64,000 nt of DNA from Seriola aureovittata (taxonomy: Eukaryota > Chordata > Actinopteri > Carangiformes > Carangidae). Below the pieces are notes generated by a model that saw nothing but the letters and a program-made list of their open reading frames with translations, was not told where the DNA came from and did not search any database. The stretch lies in assembly GCF_021018895.1 (NCBI RefSeq), contig NC_079385.1, positions 1,057,803 to 1,121,802 on the forward strand. Reading direction: 5' to 3'. Positions 44,533 to 58,400 of this stretch are shown piece by piece (position 1 is the stretch's first letter; each line of letters starts with the position of its first letter). Position numbers and translations under genes: made by a program.

Positions 44533-46307
44533 TGCGAAGAGGTTCTGTTTTAATCCACGTGTTACTGCTCAGAGCAACATCCGGGTGGAAAGGTGAGAAC
44601 AGACACTAACGAGAAAAGACACAGCGCCCTCTACTGTTTTGAGAACAACTCATGACCTAAGAAAACCACACATACATCAAAAATGAAGGCTAAAACACAA
44701 GCAGAGCCTCGTTAAAACTCCCCATCTGACAGATTTGATCAGAACCGACGAGATTTATGAAGCGACAGCTAGGTGCACTCTGCGTCTGCGCACTACAATC
44801 AAAATATCTTTGTGGCACCAGTGTGGCACTTTTTGTTCTGTTCTTAGTCAAGCCTGGAGGCAGAGCGAGAGGTCTCACTTCGCATTGCTTTTTTTATTTT
44901 TTTTTATTTTTTTTTATGTTTTTTACCACGAAACCCGTTAATCACGATTAGTTGTTTTTCATCGTTCATTTATCTGTGTATGTTGAGAGCAAATAACATA
45001 TTTGACTTAGTTACAGCATAATGATTAAACTGAATCCATTTTTTTTTACTGTTTTACTGAATGATGAGGCCTGTGGAGAAACAGGTAATTTTTGTTTCCT
45101 TTATCTACCTAACACTCAAAATCATTCAGGTCCTCGTTATGAATTAATACAACCCACATGTGTACAACTATAAGTGTGTGGATTGCAGCCACCATTTACA
45201 AATTGAGTGGTTCATCTCACCTCACGTAGACGATCTTTGGTGGTGCTCTTTGCTCTGACGCGGCTTCGTGGCTGTCTGTCAGGGAAGACTCGCAGCTCTT
45301 CTCCCGGAATACATATCTCCGCAACAGTAAGGTAACTTCAGGAAAACAAATGAAAAGCCAGTGGCGACTAGAAGAACCACATACTAGCTAACTTTGGCTT
45401 CTGTATTCTCTCCGCTGAGCTTCCTGTTGTTTTGTTTTCTACACAGCTAGCTAACATAGCTGTGTTAAGTAGCATAAACAGATATCCACACGACTAGCCT
45501 ATTTATTCATGCTGAGTAAACGTAACGATAATTGTTGGCTTGTACTGTAGGAAGGCGTTGAACCACGTCACTACCATGAAACAAGTGGTGTAAAGTAAGT
45601 CAGAGACAGACAGAAGGTACTATGGAGGCCTGGACGATGATGTAGTGCAGAGTACAAACTGTAGCCCGAGGTCTCCACACCGTCTTTACCAACAGAGGGC
45701 AAGTAACACAGCTGTAAACAAACTGAAAATGAACAGCAGCAGCTCTTATATGTTTTAATATGTTAAGTAGATGTGTTAATGTGTTCAGATGCTGATGATG
45801 TAGCATTATCTTTCCCAGTTTGCATCAACCTAAAGTATAAATAATGTTACCTATGTTCCTATGTTCAGATTTTGTTATTAACAGAGCCTGAGTCTCCACA
45901 TTCACAGCACCCAAAAGGAATGTGTGGCTAACAGCACTGTGAGATGAGGACACTTGTGTAGTGAGTTTATGGCCTGAGGGTGCCAACTAATAATCCAGCA
46001 CTGAACTGTGAGCAGGATTTAGAGGGTATGTGGCAGGAGACCAACTAAAATCTACTGTAGTGATGTGGACACTTCTGGTTCAAACTCCTGTCAGGTTGAT
46101 GTAGGATTTCTTAGAAGTTGGTCTGTAATTCGTTAGAAAACAGCTGCTCTATATTTAGTCTAAGTTCTCTGGTTCTCAGTTAAGAGGGTTTTTGTTCCTC
46201 TTTATAAGAAGTGACTCAGCTGCTACATCTGAGTGTGATATTATCTTGCGTCAGACTGTGTTCTTCTATTCTCTCCTCTGTTGTCTTTCCTTGTCCACTC
46301 TCTCCAG
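44533..46307. promoter_or_regulatory. Divergent promoter interval between nopchap1 and slc41a2
   Basis: The two genes are transcribed away from each other, with about 0.7 kb between the nopchap1 start codon and the probable slc41a2 first exon. CTCF-like cores lie at 44623-44636 (minus) and 45689-45700. Poly-T runs (44887-44920) and unremarkable AT-rich sequence fill the rest. A shared promoter is inference. Confidence 0.4.
45240..45331 (+). other. slc41a2: Probable noncoding first exon of slc41a2
   Basis: A small CpG-containing segment (CTCTGACGCGGCTTCGTGGC) ends at a good donor, CAGTAAG|GTAACT. The next acceptor on the strand is CTCTCCAG at 46307, which begins the exon carrying the start codon. 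The right boundary (45331) is supported by the donor; the left boundary is a guess. Confidence 0.45.
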
Positions 46308-46444
46308 GCTGATGAGTCCCTGAAGACAGTTTTAAACATGGACCATGCACCTTAGACAGTGTCAACCAGCTTTACTGTGTATTACCTGACATCGCCCTCC
46401 AACTGGATGACAGGAGATGAGACACTGCAGCCCTAGACCACATC
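46308..46444 (+). promoter_or_regulatory. slc41a2: slc41a2 5' leader with several upstream ORFs
   Basis: The 137-nt leader between the acceptor and the main ATG holds several upstream ATGs. These include 46312 (MSP-stop), 46338 (MDHAP-stop), 46345 (a 14-codon ORF ending at 46389) and at least one more near 46407. The coding start was chosen as 46445 because it is the first ATG opening the long conserved frame. Confidence 0.7.
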
Positions 46445-49400
46445 ATGAGTATCCAGAGTCTGGGAGGAGCTTTAGGGGAGTCCCTGGGCTCTAGCCTGAC
46501 GGTACGTATGAGCGGAGCAGGTGGTGGGTGGAGTGCTCTATCCCTGAAACCTGTTTCCTCTGGACGGATCGCCTCTCTATTCCAGACCATGGTACCCACT
46601 GGTTATACCAAGCTGCAGGAGGAGCGGCTGGCCATGGTGGACCTCGGAGCTAAACCTGAGGCCAGCCCCCTCCAGAACGGCTACAGACAAGAGACATCTT
46701 ACGCAGAAAGTCGACGGCACCTGGACCGGGCTTCTCGGTCCTCTGTGACTGTCTCTGACTGTGGAGACGGAGGCTACTCTGAAACAGAGCCCATGTTGGC
46801 TGAGAGGAGGTTTTCTGGGGAGGAGGCAGATGAAGAGGAGGAGGAGGAGGATGAGGGTGAAGGGCAGGGATCTGATTTGCAGAATATGCCCAAGGAGTCA
46901 CCTTTGGCTATGGCACTGCAGATTCTGGTGCCTTTCCTTCTTGCTGGATTTGGAACTGTGTCAGCTGGAATGGTGCTGGACATTGTGCAGGTAAGCCAAG
47001 TCACAATACAACTATTCAGACAAAATCCATCATACATGAGGCTCAAACCAGGATGGCATTAAAGGCTAAGGATTAGATTAGATTAGATTAGATTATATTA
47101 TATTACATTCATCTTTATTGTCAGTGAACAAGTACAATTACTCAACAATGAAACATCTTATCTGTCCAGTTATCTTTTAAGAATGTGTGCAGCTGATCCA
47201 TCCACCCAACAAAGTTTTCCTCTCTCTTTTTATTTTGAAATATTCAGCCATTAGAATTGACAGATAAATTACATGGTTCCATTCAGTTAGTCACTTGTCA
47301 TAAATCTTTAGTCATTAGGTGAAAAACCTTTGATTAGAGAAAAAGAGAAAAACATATATTAATATTAAATAAATAAGCAACAAACAACATTAGTGCTGTA
47401 CTTCACATGATTTCATGATTTGTTTCCTCACATTACTTAAATAAACTAATGCTTTTCATTACTCTCAGCTTTTAGCTCAATATCAGTATCAATATTCGAT
47501 TGCATTTTAACCCAAAACATTTGACCATAAAGCATTCTATAATCATGTTTATTTATAAATAAATATGTAGGTATTTTAAACAACCCTTTCTATTCTGAAT
47601 GTTTTATTCTGAATTATTATTAAGAACTGCAATTACACATAAAGTGTATATAAACTATGTGAATGTTAGTGTACTAATATGAATATATATATATATATAT
47701 ATACGTACAGGTTATTGAAGAAACAGTGTGAGTGCTAATGTATGGAATATCATTTTATGAACAGGTTTTACTGCACAATAAGAAATGGCTGTTATCGTTA
47801 CGTACAGGATATGAATAAACTATGAGCAGCTTATAAAGTTAGACACATTTGCAGTGATGCAGTATGTGATATAAAGTAACGCCACTTTATATCACATAGT
47901 GACGCAGTGGGTCATAGTTGTTAGAGTTAATTACATTTGAGCAGAGGCTTGTGTGTTGCCTCCCAAAGGGTAAACAGTCCATGGCTGGGCTGTGAAATAT
48001 TCCTGGATGATGCCCTTTGCCCTGCGCTGATGGAAGTCGCCACTGCAGGCAGGGCAGCAGGAAAATTCTTTTGCACAACTATGTTACTAAGGATAGGTTG
48101 AAGTTGTAGCAGGAAGTCAGTGTGTGAAATGTAGTGGAAAATAGTTTGCCTTCATTTTCTGCTCTAGATAAGTTTGCCTAACCTGAGGCTGTAAATACAG
48201 CCTGTCTGATTGTTGGACTGCTGTCGTTTGACTTCTTTTTAATGAGGTTGCATTTCTTGGCACAATCTTGACAATTTCAGATGCCCTGTGTAGAAAACTA
48301 CAAAAGCTCTACATTTACACTTAGCATGTTTCACTAAAAGGCACTAAAGAGCTGATTTTTGTTAAATGTTTGAATCCTACATTACACCCATGATCAGTTG
48401 CTAGCAGTCTTCTTCTACTTAAACAAAACAGGGATCCACATATTTGCTTCATAACGTTACTAGAGGTCAGAAACTGTTTAATTGTTTGAGTCTTTTTGGG
48501 GCATTTTTTGTCTTTATTGGAAAGAAGAATGAAGAGAAATGATAGGAAAAGAGGACTGAGAAAGACAGGCTCAAACCAGAGATGACTACACGATCAGAGG
48601 ATGCCCCTGCAGTGTTATTACTGAGAGGAATGAGTACAGTTTGCCACACTGAGATTATTAAAGGTTCCCTTTTCTTTTCTCATAAAACTTTAGCAAAGCT
48701 GATTTTTATATTTATTTACATCCATGTTTGCTTTTGATGACTCTTTTATTACACGTTGTTACTTTTCTTTGCTTGTTAGAACCAGGAACTGTCAGTCAGT
48801 GGAGTAGTGGTGGAGAGTATGTGTGTTTGTGTTCAACACACACAAAACAGGGACCCAATAGTTAAAACATTGCTCCATGGTGCTACAGCTGGTCAAAAAC
48901 TCTGCAGGGTACTCGGTTTGGATGATATCCACAATTTTAATATCTCAGTGCAGTCCAGACGAAATATTGCGATATACAATATTATTGCTGTAATACTTAT
49001 ATTATTTATATATATATATATATATCTTTTGGTATTGGTATTTGGATTTGAATACCAAATAAGTCTGACTGAAAATAAAGCAATTAAAAGGTCAGACAAG
49101 TTAAAAATTGTTTTTTATTGTGTTATTGTTATCGTGTCATCCACAGCACTGGGAGGCGTTCCAGTACATCACAGAGATCTTCATCCTGGTTCCTGCTCTG
49201 CTCGGCCTCAAGGGAAACCTGGAGATGACTCTGGCATCCAGGCTGTCCACAGCGGTGAGAGACACACACACACGCACACGCACACACACACACACACACA
49301 CAAACAGAAGTATTTTACTGTGCACGATGAAATATGAGGAAACCAGCAAACACAACTTTTTATGATCAGTCAGGATGGGTTTTGCTTCTGTCACTAAAAA

Positions 49401-52400
49401 CTTTCAGAAAATAAATTCATGAACATGCTGTGAGGTAACAAACAGTTGCCTTCATGACTGAGAAGCTGTCATCCTGTAAATTCTCATAATGCAGTTTTAG
49501 CTGGCTCCAGCGGATTTGAAAAGCTACACAGACAGTTCCTGATGAGTTCATTTTTCTCTCTGTAGATGATATGTTTAATTTTCTGACACAACTTGTTCTT
49601 GTTGTAATTAGAGAGGTGGAATCCATCTTCATGCTGCATTGACTCAGCTGCTGTTTGCTTGCTTTTTACGCTCCAGCCTCGTAAACACAGAGCTGCTGAC
49701 CTACAACAAAATAAAAGAACAATGGAAAGTTTTAAGTCAGTTTCACAGCAACTCATTTTAACTGCTGGGGATGGTACATTGTCAAAATATGAATACAGGA
49801 GCTCGGATATACAGCCAGGAGCAGACAGTGAATCTTTTGAGTTGAATTCAACCTGGACGTCTTGGATAAGTTAGTCATCTTGTTTTCCGTTAGAACTGCA
49901 CAATGAATTGAAATATAACCAAAATCGCAATGTAGCCAAGTGCAACATCCATACATAACAGGAGCTGCAATTGTTTTTTAAAAAGGTGAAATGTGTCACC
50001 ACATTGTTGTGTCGCATTTTCAGCACCATAAGCATTGTGTTTCTACAGAGATGCCCTGGCCTACAAATAATATTCTCCAGACATAAAGGATCATGATTGT
50101 TTGGTACAAAACCAACAAAAATCACATCATTTTCCATTTTTTTTCAGTGAAAATGAAATGAAAAAATTATAATTCCAACTGAAATCGCAAACTCTCCCAA
50201 AATAAGCTCAATATGATTTTTTTTGCATATTGTGCAGCCCTATTTTACATGTGCAATAGTTTATTTATCATACAGTGACCCATAAACATCAGCCTTTAAA
50301 TACCATGTTAGTGCCAAATGAACCATGACGGTAGAATTGAGTGGGGTCTATTTCTTTATTTCTGAAATAATCTTTAATGTTTAGTTCAGTCTAGATTTGT
50401 CTGTTTAACATGGAAAATGATTGATGACAATCTGGTGCATTACATCAGCAGAGATCTACAGTCTTTCATGAGACCATGTGAACTTTTGTCAGAGTGTCAG
50501 TCTCCAACTCACCTCCTGTTAACATCAGATCTGAGGTTTCTGTGGTTATTGTGTAATTCAGAGATGCTGTTGCACAAAATATTAGCAGAAGTTCTGTTGT
50601 GTGTAATTGTAGCTGCCTTCAGACAGCTGTAAAGAGACTCACCACAGTACAGCGAGTGTCTTCAGGACACTCGACTTGTTTACTGTTGAGAATTATAGAG
50701 TTGAAAGAATCACTCATTATTCTTTATTCTGGCTTGCTGCCATTATTGACAGTTTTTTTGTCTGCATGATCACCGTCAGCTGGTTGAAAAATGGAAAATA
50801 AACGTAGACGAGTTAGACATGAATAAAGGTGGTTGCGGTGTGTCGCTGGATTTACGTCACCACACCCTCTCCTCCCATCGAGGTGCACAGTGAGTCAACG
50901 AGTCGAGGAAATAACCTGGACACCAGGAAAATAGCAGTTCACTCACTCTGCACTTGTGGTTGTGTCTCATCTCCACAGGCTAAGCCTCTTATAGCTTATA
51001 GTTATTGGTCATCTCTGTAACAAACTGTACAGCTGTTACAGCTGTCTCCTCTGTCAAGTGAACAGAACAAATTTACAGCCTCCACTGGAGACTGACCTTG
51101 TCTGCCAGTGCAGCTGTCTCCACTGTCACTGTCCCCTTCTTAGTTGAAGTTATAATTACTTTGGAAAGTTTGTGGGAGCATCTTGAATGGGTTTTGGTGT
51201 AAGAGCCTTGCGGATTAGGAATTAGCAGAGGAATGTGCTGATATAGCAGAGTGAGAGGTGGTTTCCTGCAGAGGGAGGTAGACAGTCAGATCAAACATTT
51301 ACCACTCCACCAGCTTCTCAGAGTGGTGAGGAGGGAACAGTTTTGCTTCTTAAAGAACCATGAATGCACACATGTGCAGTGTGTTGTACAGCTGTGTGAA
51401 TCCTGTCCACAAGGTGATCTGTGCATGACCCAAGTCTGAGTGTGTGAGTGTGGCGGAGGAGGGCTAGCAGGGTGAGCAGAGGTTACAGGGATGTTTGGGA
51501 GTTGAGGAGCTGAACAGCCTTGGAGACGAGGGACGGAAGACAAGACTCCTCTGTGTCCTATAGCCCGGGCAGTAGAACCCGCTCACTGTATCCATGCCTC
51601 AAACTCTGAAGACCTGTTCAAACCTGCCATTAACATGTATCTCAGGTGATACGATGGATTGAGATTTGATTGATTGACCAATGTGGTCAATCATCTGAGG
51701 TTGTATGGGCCACATGTGACCACATTGTTTTAGCAGTGTATGCAGTTCTGCATTAAGAAACTTTTCCAGCCAGTCACAGTTATTATACAGTTCCTGAACC
51801 ATTAAAACGTTGATACTATCTTTGCATATAGAATTTATAGACTGTTATTTGAAACTTATGGCTATATGTATTGATATAAGCAGGCTGCTGTACAACTGAG
51901 ACAAGACTGAATGCTTGGACTACATATGATGATACAATTTTCTTTTGTAAAAGCATGAAACCCATCCAGAGACATGTGGACACATGTGTTTCCTACATTT
52001 GGTCCCACATGATACCACATGCACATCAGAAATACTGCAGATTTTCAGTTCACCATAACACTTTCAACATGTGCAGTAATGTGAGTGCTGGCAAACATGC
52101 AAACAACAACAAACTGTACATAGGTCTCACATTTAATCCCACAGGTTTCATGTGGGAATTTACATGGACTTAACATTACACCACAGATATGTTCCAAAAC
52201 CATGCTTCTCATGTGCCAGCACATGTGTTCCACTCATTTCAAATGTGATTTTAATATGTTTTCAAATGTTAAATTTCACATGTGCAAAAATCACATGTAC
52301 ATATGCTCACATGTTCCCACATGTGATTTTGCACATGTGAAATTCAAGTGTCTTTTTTTTTATAAGGGGAATTAGAAATAAAGACCAGTCAGTCACTCAG

Positions 52401-55400
52401 TCAGTCATATACATTTGCTTGTAGGGCTGGCCCCACTGCTGCAGTCACGTCCAGTACCCCTCAGGCACCACTCATTTATGGGTGCCAAGGACTCCTACTT
52501 AACACATTAGGGGACAACACTGCCTCCGATGGCTAGTCCAACTATGACAGACAGGTCCATTGTTAGTACATTTGTGATCAATCAGCGTTGATAAATTCCC
52601 ATCAATGTATGGAAAACAGCTGTATTTTCACTGTAATCACTGTCGATTTTTTTATTTTTTATTTATCCTGCAACAAACTACAGATCTATGTGTCATGAGG
52701 ACCACAGATGTTCAGGTTCATGAAGGGAACTAGTTATTTAGCAGTCATGGAATACTCTTTTTGATTATTCTGTCTTTACCTCTGACACAGGTGAATGTGG
52801 GCAAGATGGATTCTCCAATAGAGAAGTGGAATCTAATCATAGGCAACCTGGCACTGAAGCAGGTAATCACACACTCACAGCTGCTGCCTATATGTAGAGC
52901 CAATACTGGCTTTTCATTAAAAAGAAATCAACACTGCAGTGATAGTTTAACAGACTCCAGTTGTCCATATTTTTTCAGCTCCCACACAAATATGCCTTCA
53001 GATTGAATGTATTTTTATGTACTCATTTATTTTCCATATTTGTGCAAGAAACTCAATTCAGTTCAATTCATAGATATTTAATATAAGTAAATCTCATGTC
53101 CTGTGTGTTCTGTCATATTTACAGGAAACAGGATAACAGCTTAAAGGATTAGCAATATCGCCATATATACACAGTTGAGAAAACGCTAATGTTATTGTAG
53201 AACATATCGAACACACTGCTCATCCAAACATGATGATGTTGAGGTTATGATGTGTGCTGTGTGTTACATGCTAAGTTAGACTGATAGTACATGGTGGTAA
53301 TTGGTTGAACCCAGGTGGGCGTTCACTCAGACTGTTCTACTGATCTTTGTCTGTATAGTAAGACTACAGGCTGTAGTACAGGCTCTGCTAATCATCTACC
53401 CACACACCGATAAACACACTTACTCACAGTCAACATCATCATGTTTGGATGAGCAGTGTGTTCGATATGTTCTACAATAACATTAGCGTTTTCTCAACTG
53501 TGTATATATGGGGATATTGCTAATCCTTTAAGCTGTTGTCCTGTTTTCACACACATGGTCATGCTTGTTTTCTTTAATCACAAGGGGCATGACATTAAAT
53601 CCCCCTTCCCTCTCTGCTGCAGGTTCAGGCCACTGTGGTGGGTTTCCTGGCAGCCGTAGCAGCCGTGATTCTCGGTTGGATCCCAGAGGGGAAGTTCCAG
53701 ATGAGCCACGCTGTGCTGCTGTGCTCCAGCAGTGTGGCCACGGCCTTCATAGCCTCCCTGCTGCAGGGTAAACATACACACACACTGACAGCCCCACTGT
53801 TAAAGAGCAACTGCTGATACTGTGGAGGAGCTGAATCACTGTAACTGACCTAACATTGAAACACACACTCTGTGTATAAAAATGTCTGAACGTCAGCAGT
53901 CATTTAATGACCATTACTAAAGTGCTCCACCCTCTTCATATAATGTTCAGGTATCATCATGGTGGGTGTGATTGTGGGTTCCAAGAAGACGGGCATCAAC
54001 CCAGACAACGTAGCCACACCCATTGCCGCCAGTTTTGGTGACCTCATAACGTTGGCGATCCTGGCCTGGATAAGTCAGGGCCTCTACAAGTGCCTGGGTA
54101 AGTGAATAACTCCTACCTTTAAAAGACTGCCACAGTCACACACAGACTCTATGACCAGATCAGGAGGGGCCAACCATGACCCACAGAGAGCCAACAGTTT
54201 ACAGGTTTTAACCCCTTACCTCAGCAGAGGTTTTCAAAGGTCAAGCTCGGTGAGACCTCATAAAACATGTGTTTGACTCCTTCAATGTGATATCTCAAGA
54301 CCGCTGAGAGGGAATTTCATCAGATTAAGCACAAACATTCACTTGGACTCAAAGATGAACTGATTAGAATTTGGTGGTTAAGGGGTCAAAGTGCGTTTTT
54401 GGCCATAACTCACAAATTCATACGCTATCATCATAATATTCTGAAGAAACGCTTCTGGCCATTTTTCAAGATTGTGATCATATTTCTGCAACTTGACTAT
54501 TTGGTGGAAGAACTAACCGCGAGGTGGTGATTCTAGCTTTCCAGCTGTGAATGTGAACAACTGTATCTCTTTTGTTGTGTGCACACTAAAACCTGCTTAG
54601 AATTGGTTTTAAGTAAGAATGTGGTACAAAGCTGGTAATTGTGAAGCTGCTGAGGCTACTGAGGACTCACAGCGTCCACTGACCTCTGTTCAGGACTGTA
54701 CACTCTGTTCATCATGAGAACTGAGATCCCTTTATTGCACAACAGAGACGAGGACGCTACTCTTTCTCTGAATTTGTATAGTGTTGAATCATTTTAACTC
54801 AGGCTGGCTCGGAATGACAGCAAGAAGCAGAGGACGTCATAGGAAATGTTGTATTTTTTGTATGAAAGTTACAACTTGTCATCATATACTTACAGATTTT
54901 GTCTTTATTTGAAATCAGCTTATCACAGTTTGTCGATATTGAGGTTGACACAGTATGATACCACTGGTTACTTTAGTGGTTTCATGTAGTTTACGGTTTT
55001 TCTCAATGGCTTTGATGCAGTTTACACATCAGGAACGTCATTCTGATCACTGTTAATGCAGTTCTCAGAAAAGGTCATGCATATTTCATAAAACAGAATC
55101 CTCTGAAACAATCAAAACCTTGTTCACATGTGTCGAAACATGAAAGGTCAGTCAAACCTTTTCATAGAGCTTCAAGATTTAGACTCAAAATATTTTGATT
55201 TCTTGATAATAACTTGACTGACTTTAGAAAAGGAGAACTGCAAAAAATATAGAGTGAAATATTACTTTACAACACTGTATGGAAATACAGTAAAGTATAT
55301 ACAAGCCTATGGAAGATCTTCATATTTAGAAATTGGTTTATCCAAAAATTTACTATAATGAAAAAAGTTTTTGATTTGATTTTGAGATGTTTTTACTGTA

Positions 55401-58400
55401 TGATATTTTCAATTTCATTTTTCAGCAGATTTGTGGCACTTTGCATTTTCTCAGCATTTTTTGGATTTGTGTGTAGAGCTTTGAAATAACGAGACCTGGT
55501 TTAGAAAATGTGTGAAAGCAGTTTTACAAAACTGTATCTGTAAATTCATACAATATAATTCCTGTAACTGAGGAAAGCAAAATGATAAACATGCAACTAT
55601 GCATCAGAAAATAGACAAGACAAAAACAACCTTATATATATATATATATATAGTACAGTAAATTCACACCACACACACTATATATATACACTCACCGGCC
55701 ATTTTATTAGGTACACCTTGCGAGTACCGGGTTGGACCCCCTTTCACCTTCAGAACTTCCTTAATTCTTCGTGGCATAGATTCAACAAGGTGCTGGAAAT
55801 ATTCCTCAGAGGTTTCTGTCCCTACTGACGCAGCTGCTGCAGATTTGTCGACTGCACATCCATGATGCGAATGTCCTGTTCCACCACATCCCAAAGGTGC
55901 TCTATTGGATTGAGATGTGGTGACTGTGGAGGCCATTTGAGTACAGTGAACTCATTGTCATGTTTTAGAAATCAGTTTAAGATGATTTGAGCTTTGTGAC
56001 ATGGCACGTTATCCTGCTGGAAGTAGCCATCAGAAGATGGGTACACTGTGGTCATAAAGGGAAGGACATAGTCAGCAACAATACTCAGGCAGGCTATGGC
56101 GTTTAAACGATGCTCAATTGGTACTAAGGGGCCCAAAGTGTGCCAAGAAAATATCCCCCACAGCATTACACCACCACCATCAGCCTGAACAGTGATACAA
56201 GGCAGGATGGATCCATGCTTTCATGTTGTTTATGGCAAATTCTGACCCTGCCATCCGAAGGTCTATTTTGCCATCCGAATATCAAAATAGACCTTCTATT
56301 GTCCAATTTTGAGTGGCACCCAGTGTGGTCTTTGCTGCTGTAGCCCATCTGCTTTAAGGTTCCACATGTTTTGTGTTCAGAGATGTTCTTCTGCATACCT
56401 TGGTTGTAACAAGTGGTTATTTGATTTATTGTTGCCTTTCTATCTGCCCCAACCAGTGTGGCCATTCTCTTCTGACCTCTGGCATCAACAAGGCATTTTC
56501 GCCCAGAGAACCGCTGCTCACTGGATATTTTCTCTTTTTTGGACCATTCTCTGTAAAACCCTAGAGATGGTTGTGCGTGAAAATCCCAGTAGATCAGCAG
56601 TTTCTGAAATACTCAGACCAGCTTGTTTGACACCATCAACCATGCCACATTCAAAGTCACTTAAATCACCTTTCTTCCCCATTCCGATGCTCGGTTTGAA
56701 CTTCAGCAGACCGTCATGACCATGTCTACATGCCTAGGTGCATTGAGTTGCTGCCATGTGATTGACCTATTAGATATTTGCATTAACAAGCAGTTGAACG
56801 TGTGTGTGTGTGTGTGTGGCTGGCCTTGCTCTTTCATACATATTTAAATAAAGTTTAAAGTGATTTGATTGAAAACACTGATGCTGCAGGACAGTATCAA
56901 AGTGAGTGAGAGGTCTGCCATTCTATCTGATGAAGGTATAAATTGTTTTCATGAGTCAGATGAGAATTGCATCAACACAATGAGAAAACTTTATTAGTGA
57001 ACTATGTGTGGATACAGTGGAAGTTTGTACAAACACAATGAGAAAAACTGCAATATTGAGCCACCAGTCCATGATCAGCAAGTAACAGGATGTTTGTTGT
57101 GTCTTATTACTTGTTTCACTTGGCAATTGTCCAATCATGAGCTATCTGTCAGTCCATACAACTTAGTGCTTCCAGCTCTTGTTTATTTGTAGAGTCTGTG
57201 TGAACATGAACAGGCAATAGTGTTAAAGCAGCTTTAGAGTGCAACATGACTGATGGGTATGATTTCACTTCTTTGTTCATCACATTTGAATGCAAGTGAT
57301 GAATAAAAAACAATAAAAATAAGACTATAATAACAGGACCTGAGGAAACGCTATCATAAATCTCATAAATTTGCGTTCAGAAACACTGAAGACAGGAGAG
57401 CAAAGATAACGAGAGTCATAAAGATAAGATAATAAAATGGTAAAAGGGAAGAAATGTTTGGACGAGAATAAAACCAGAGATAAAAAGTAGAAATAAAATA
57501 ACCAGAAATAAAAGTAGGGTATTAAACGGAAAATGATAACCATAGAATAAAAGGACATACCAAAATGTATAAATGAATAGACATATGAATAAATAAAATT
57601 CAATTACCAGCCAAAATAAAAAGTTTTGCTTTGAAAAATATCAACACTCTCTGCTTCCCCTCAGTTTGGTTCATCGTCTCTCAATTAGAAATGTTGTAAG
57701 CTCAGGTGTTTGTGGTGCTGTGCAGTGCTACACTTGACACAGTCAGCCAGCAGAGGTCGCTCCTGCCTCACTCTGCAGCAGCTCTGCTCCAGTCACAGAA
57801 CAGACCATCTGTTTTCCTCCAACCGCACATTCCACATGATTCCTGTCACACCCAGACCTGTGTCGCACCACCTCCTATTACTCAATGCAGTGACACTGAA
57901 AGCTGTTTCCTCTGGAGAACGTCTCACACTAGCTAACGCTGTCAGGTCTAATTGTATGACATAGATGTTCTCCACTGTGAAAGGAACGGTTGAGTCCTGT
58001 GAGCTAAATGTATGAAACACAGTGAGGTTTTCTGGCTGTATCATTCTCAGGACAGTGACTCTGTTGTTCCTGAGCCCCGTCACAGCAACACTTTGCCTCC
58101 TAATAGAAACTAATGGTCAGTTTACTCTCCACTAAACAGAATTTAAATCATATGATTATCTGTGCAGCTGAGAAGTTAGTGCCTCTAATGCTTCTAATTC
58201 TGAGGCAGACCACACGAGTGGAGAGGAGAAGCCGGCGAGACATAGGAGCTGCAGGAGCCAAGTGGAGTTTGGCGGAGTTTATTTATAGAGTGCTTTTAAC
58301 AAACAGGATTGTTACAGAGTGCTTTAGTGAGGCTGCTCAACTACAGATAAAAGCAGGGATAATGAGAGCATTAGATGAAGCACAAACACCAAGAAGTAGG

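Larger units (their letters stand above)
49255..52790 (+). other. slc41a2 intron 2: MITE and CACATGTG-rich repeat
   Basis: 3.5 kb without an exon. It contains a 350-bp inverted-repeat element (49893-50240) and a repeat field with many CACATGTG palindromes (51955-52345). No nested gene was recognised. Confidence 0.6.

Noticed and set aside
46372..47046. Minus-strand ORFs over slc41a2 exon 1 (rich in Pro and Ser)
   Set aside because: They are shadows of the GC-rich coding exon; the acidic plus-strand run reads as poly-Ser on the other strand.
48807..49337. 176-aa plus-strand ORF
   Set aside because: It runs from intron 1 across a (TA)n tract and into slc41a2 exon 2 in the wrong frame, then into the (CA)n repeat. 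No family resemblance.
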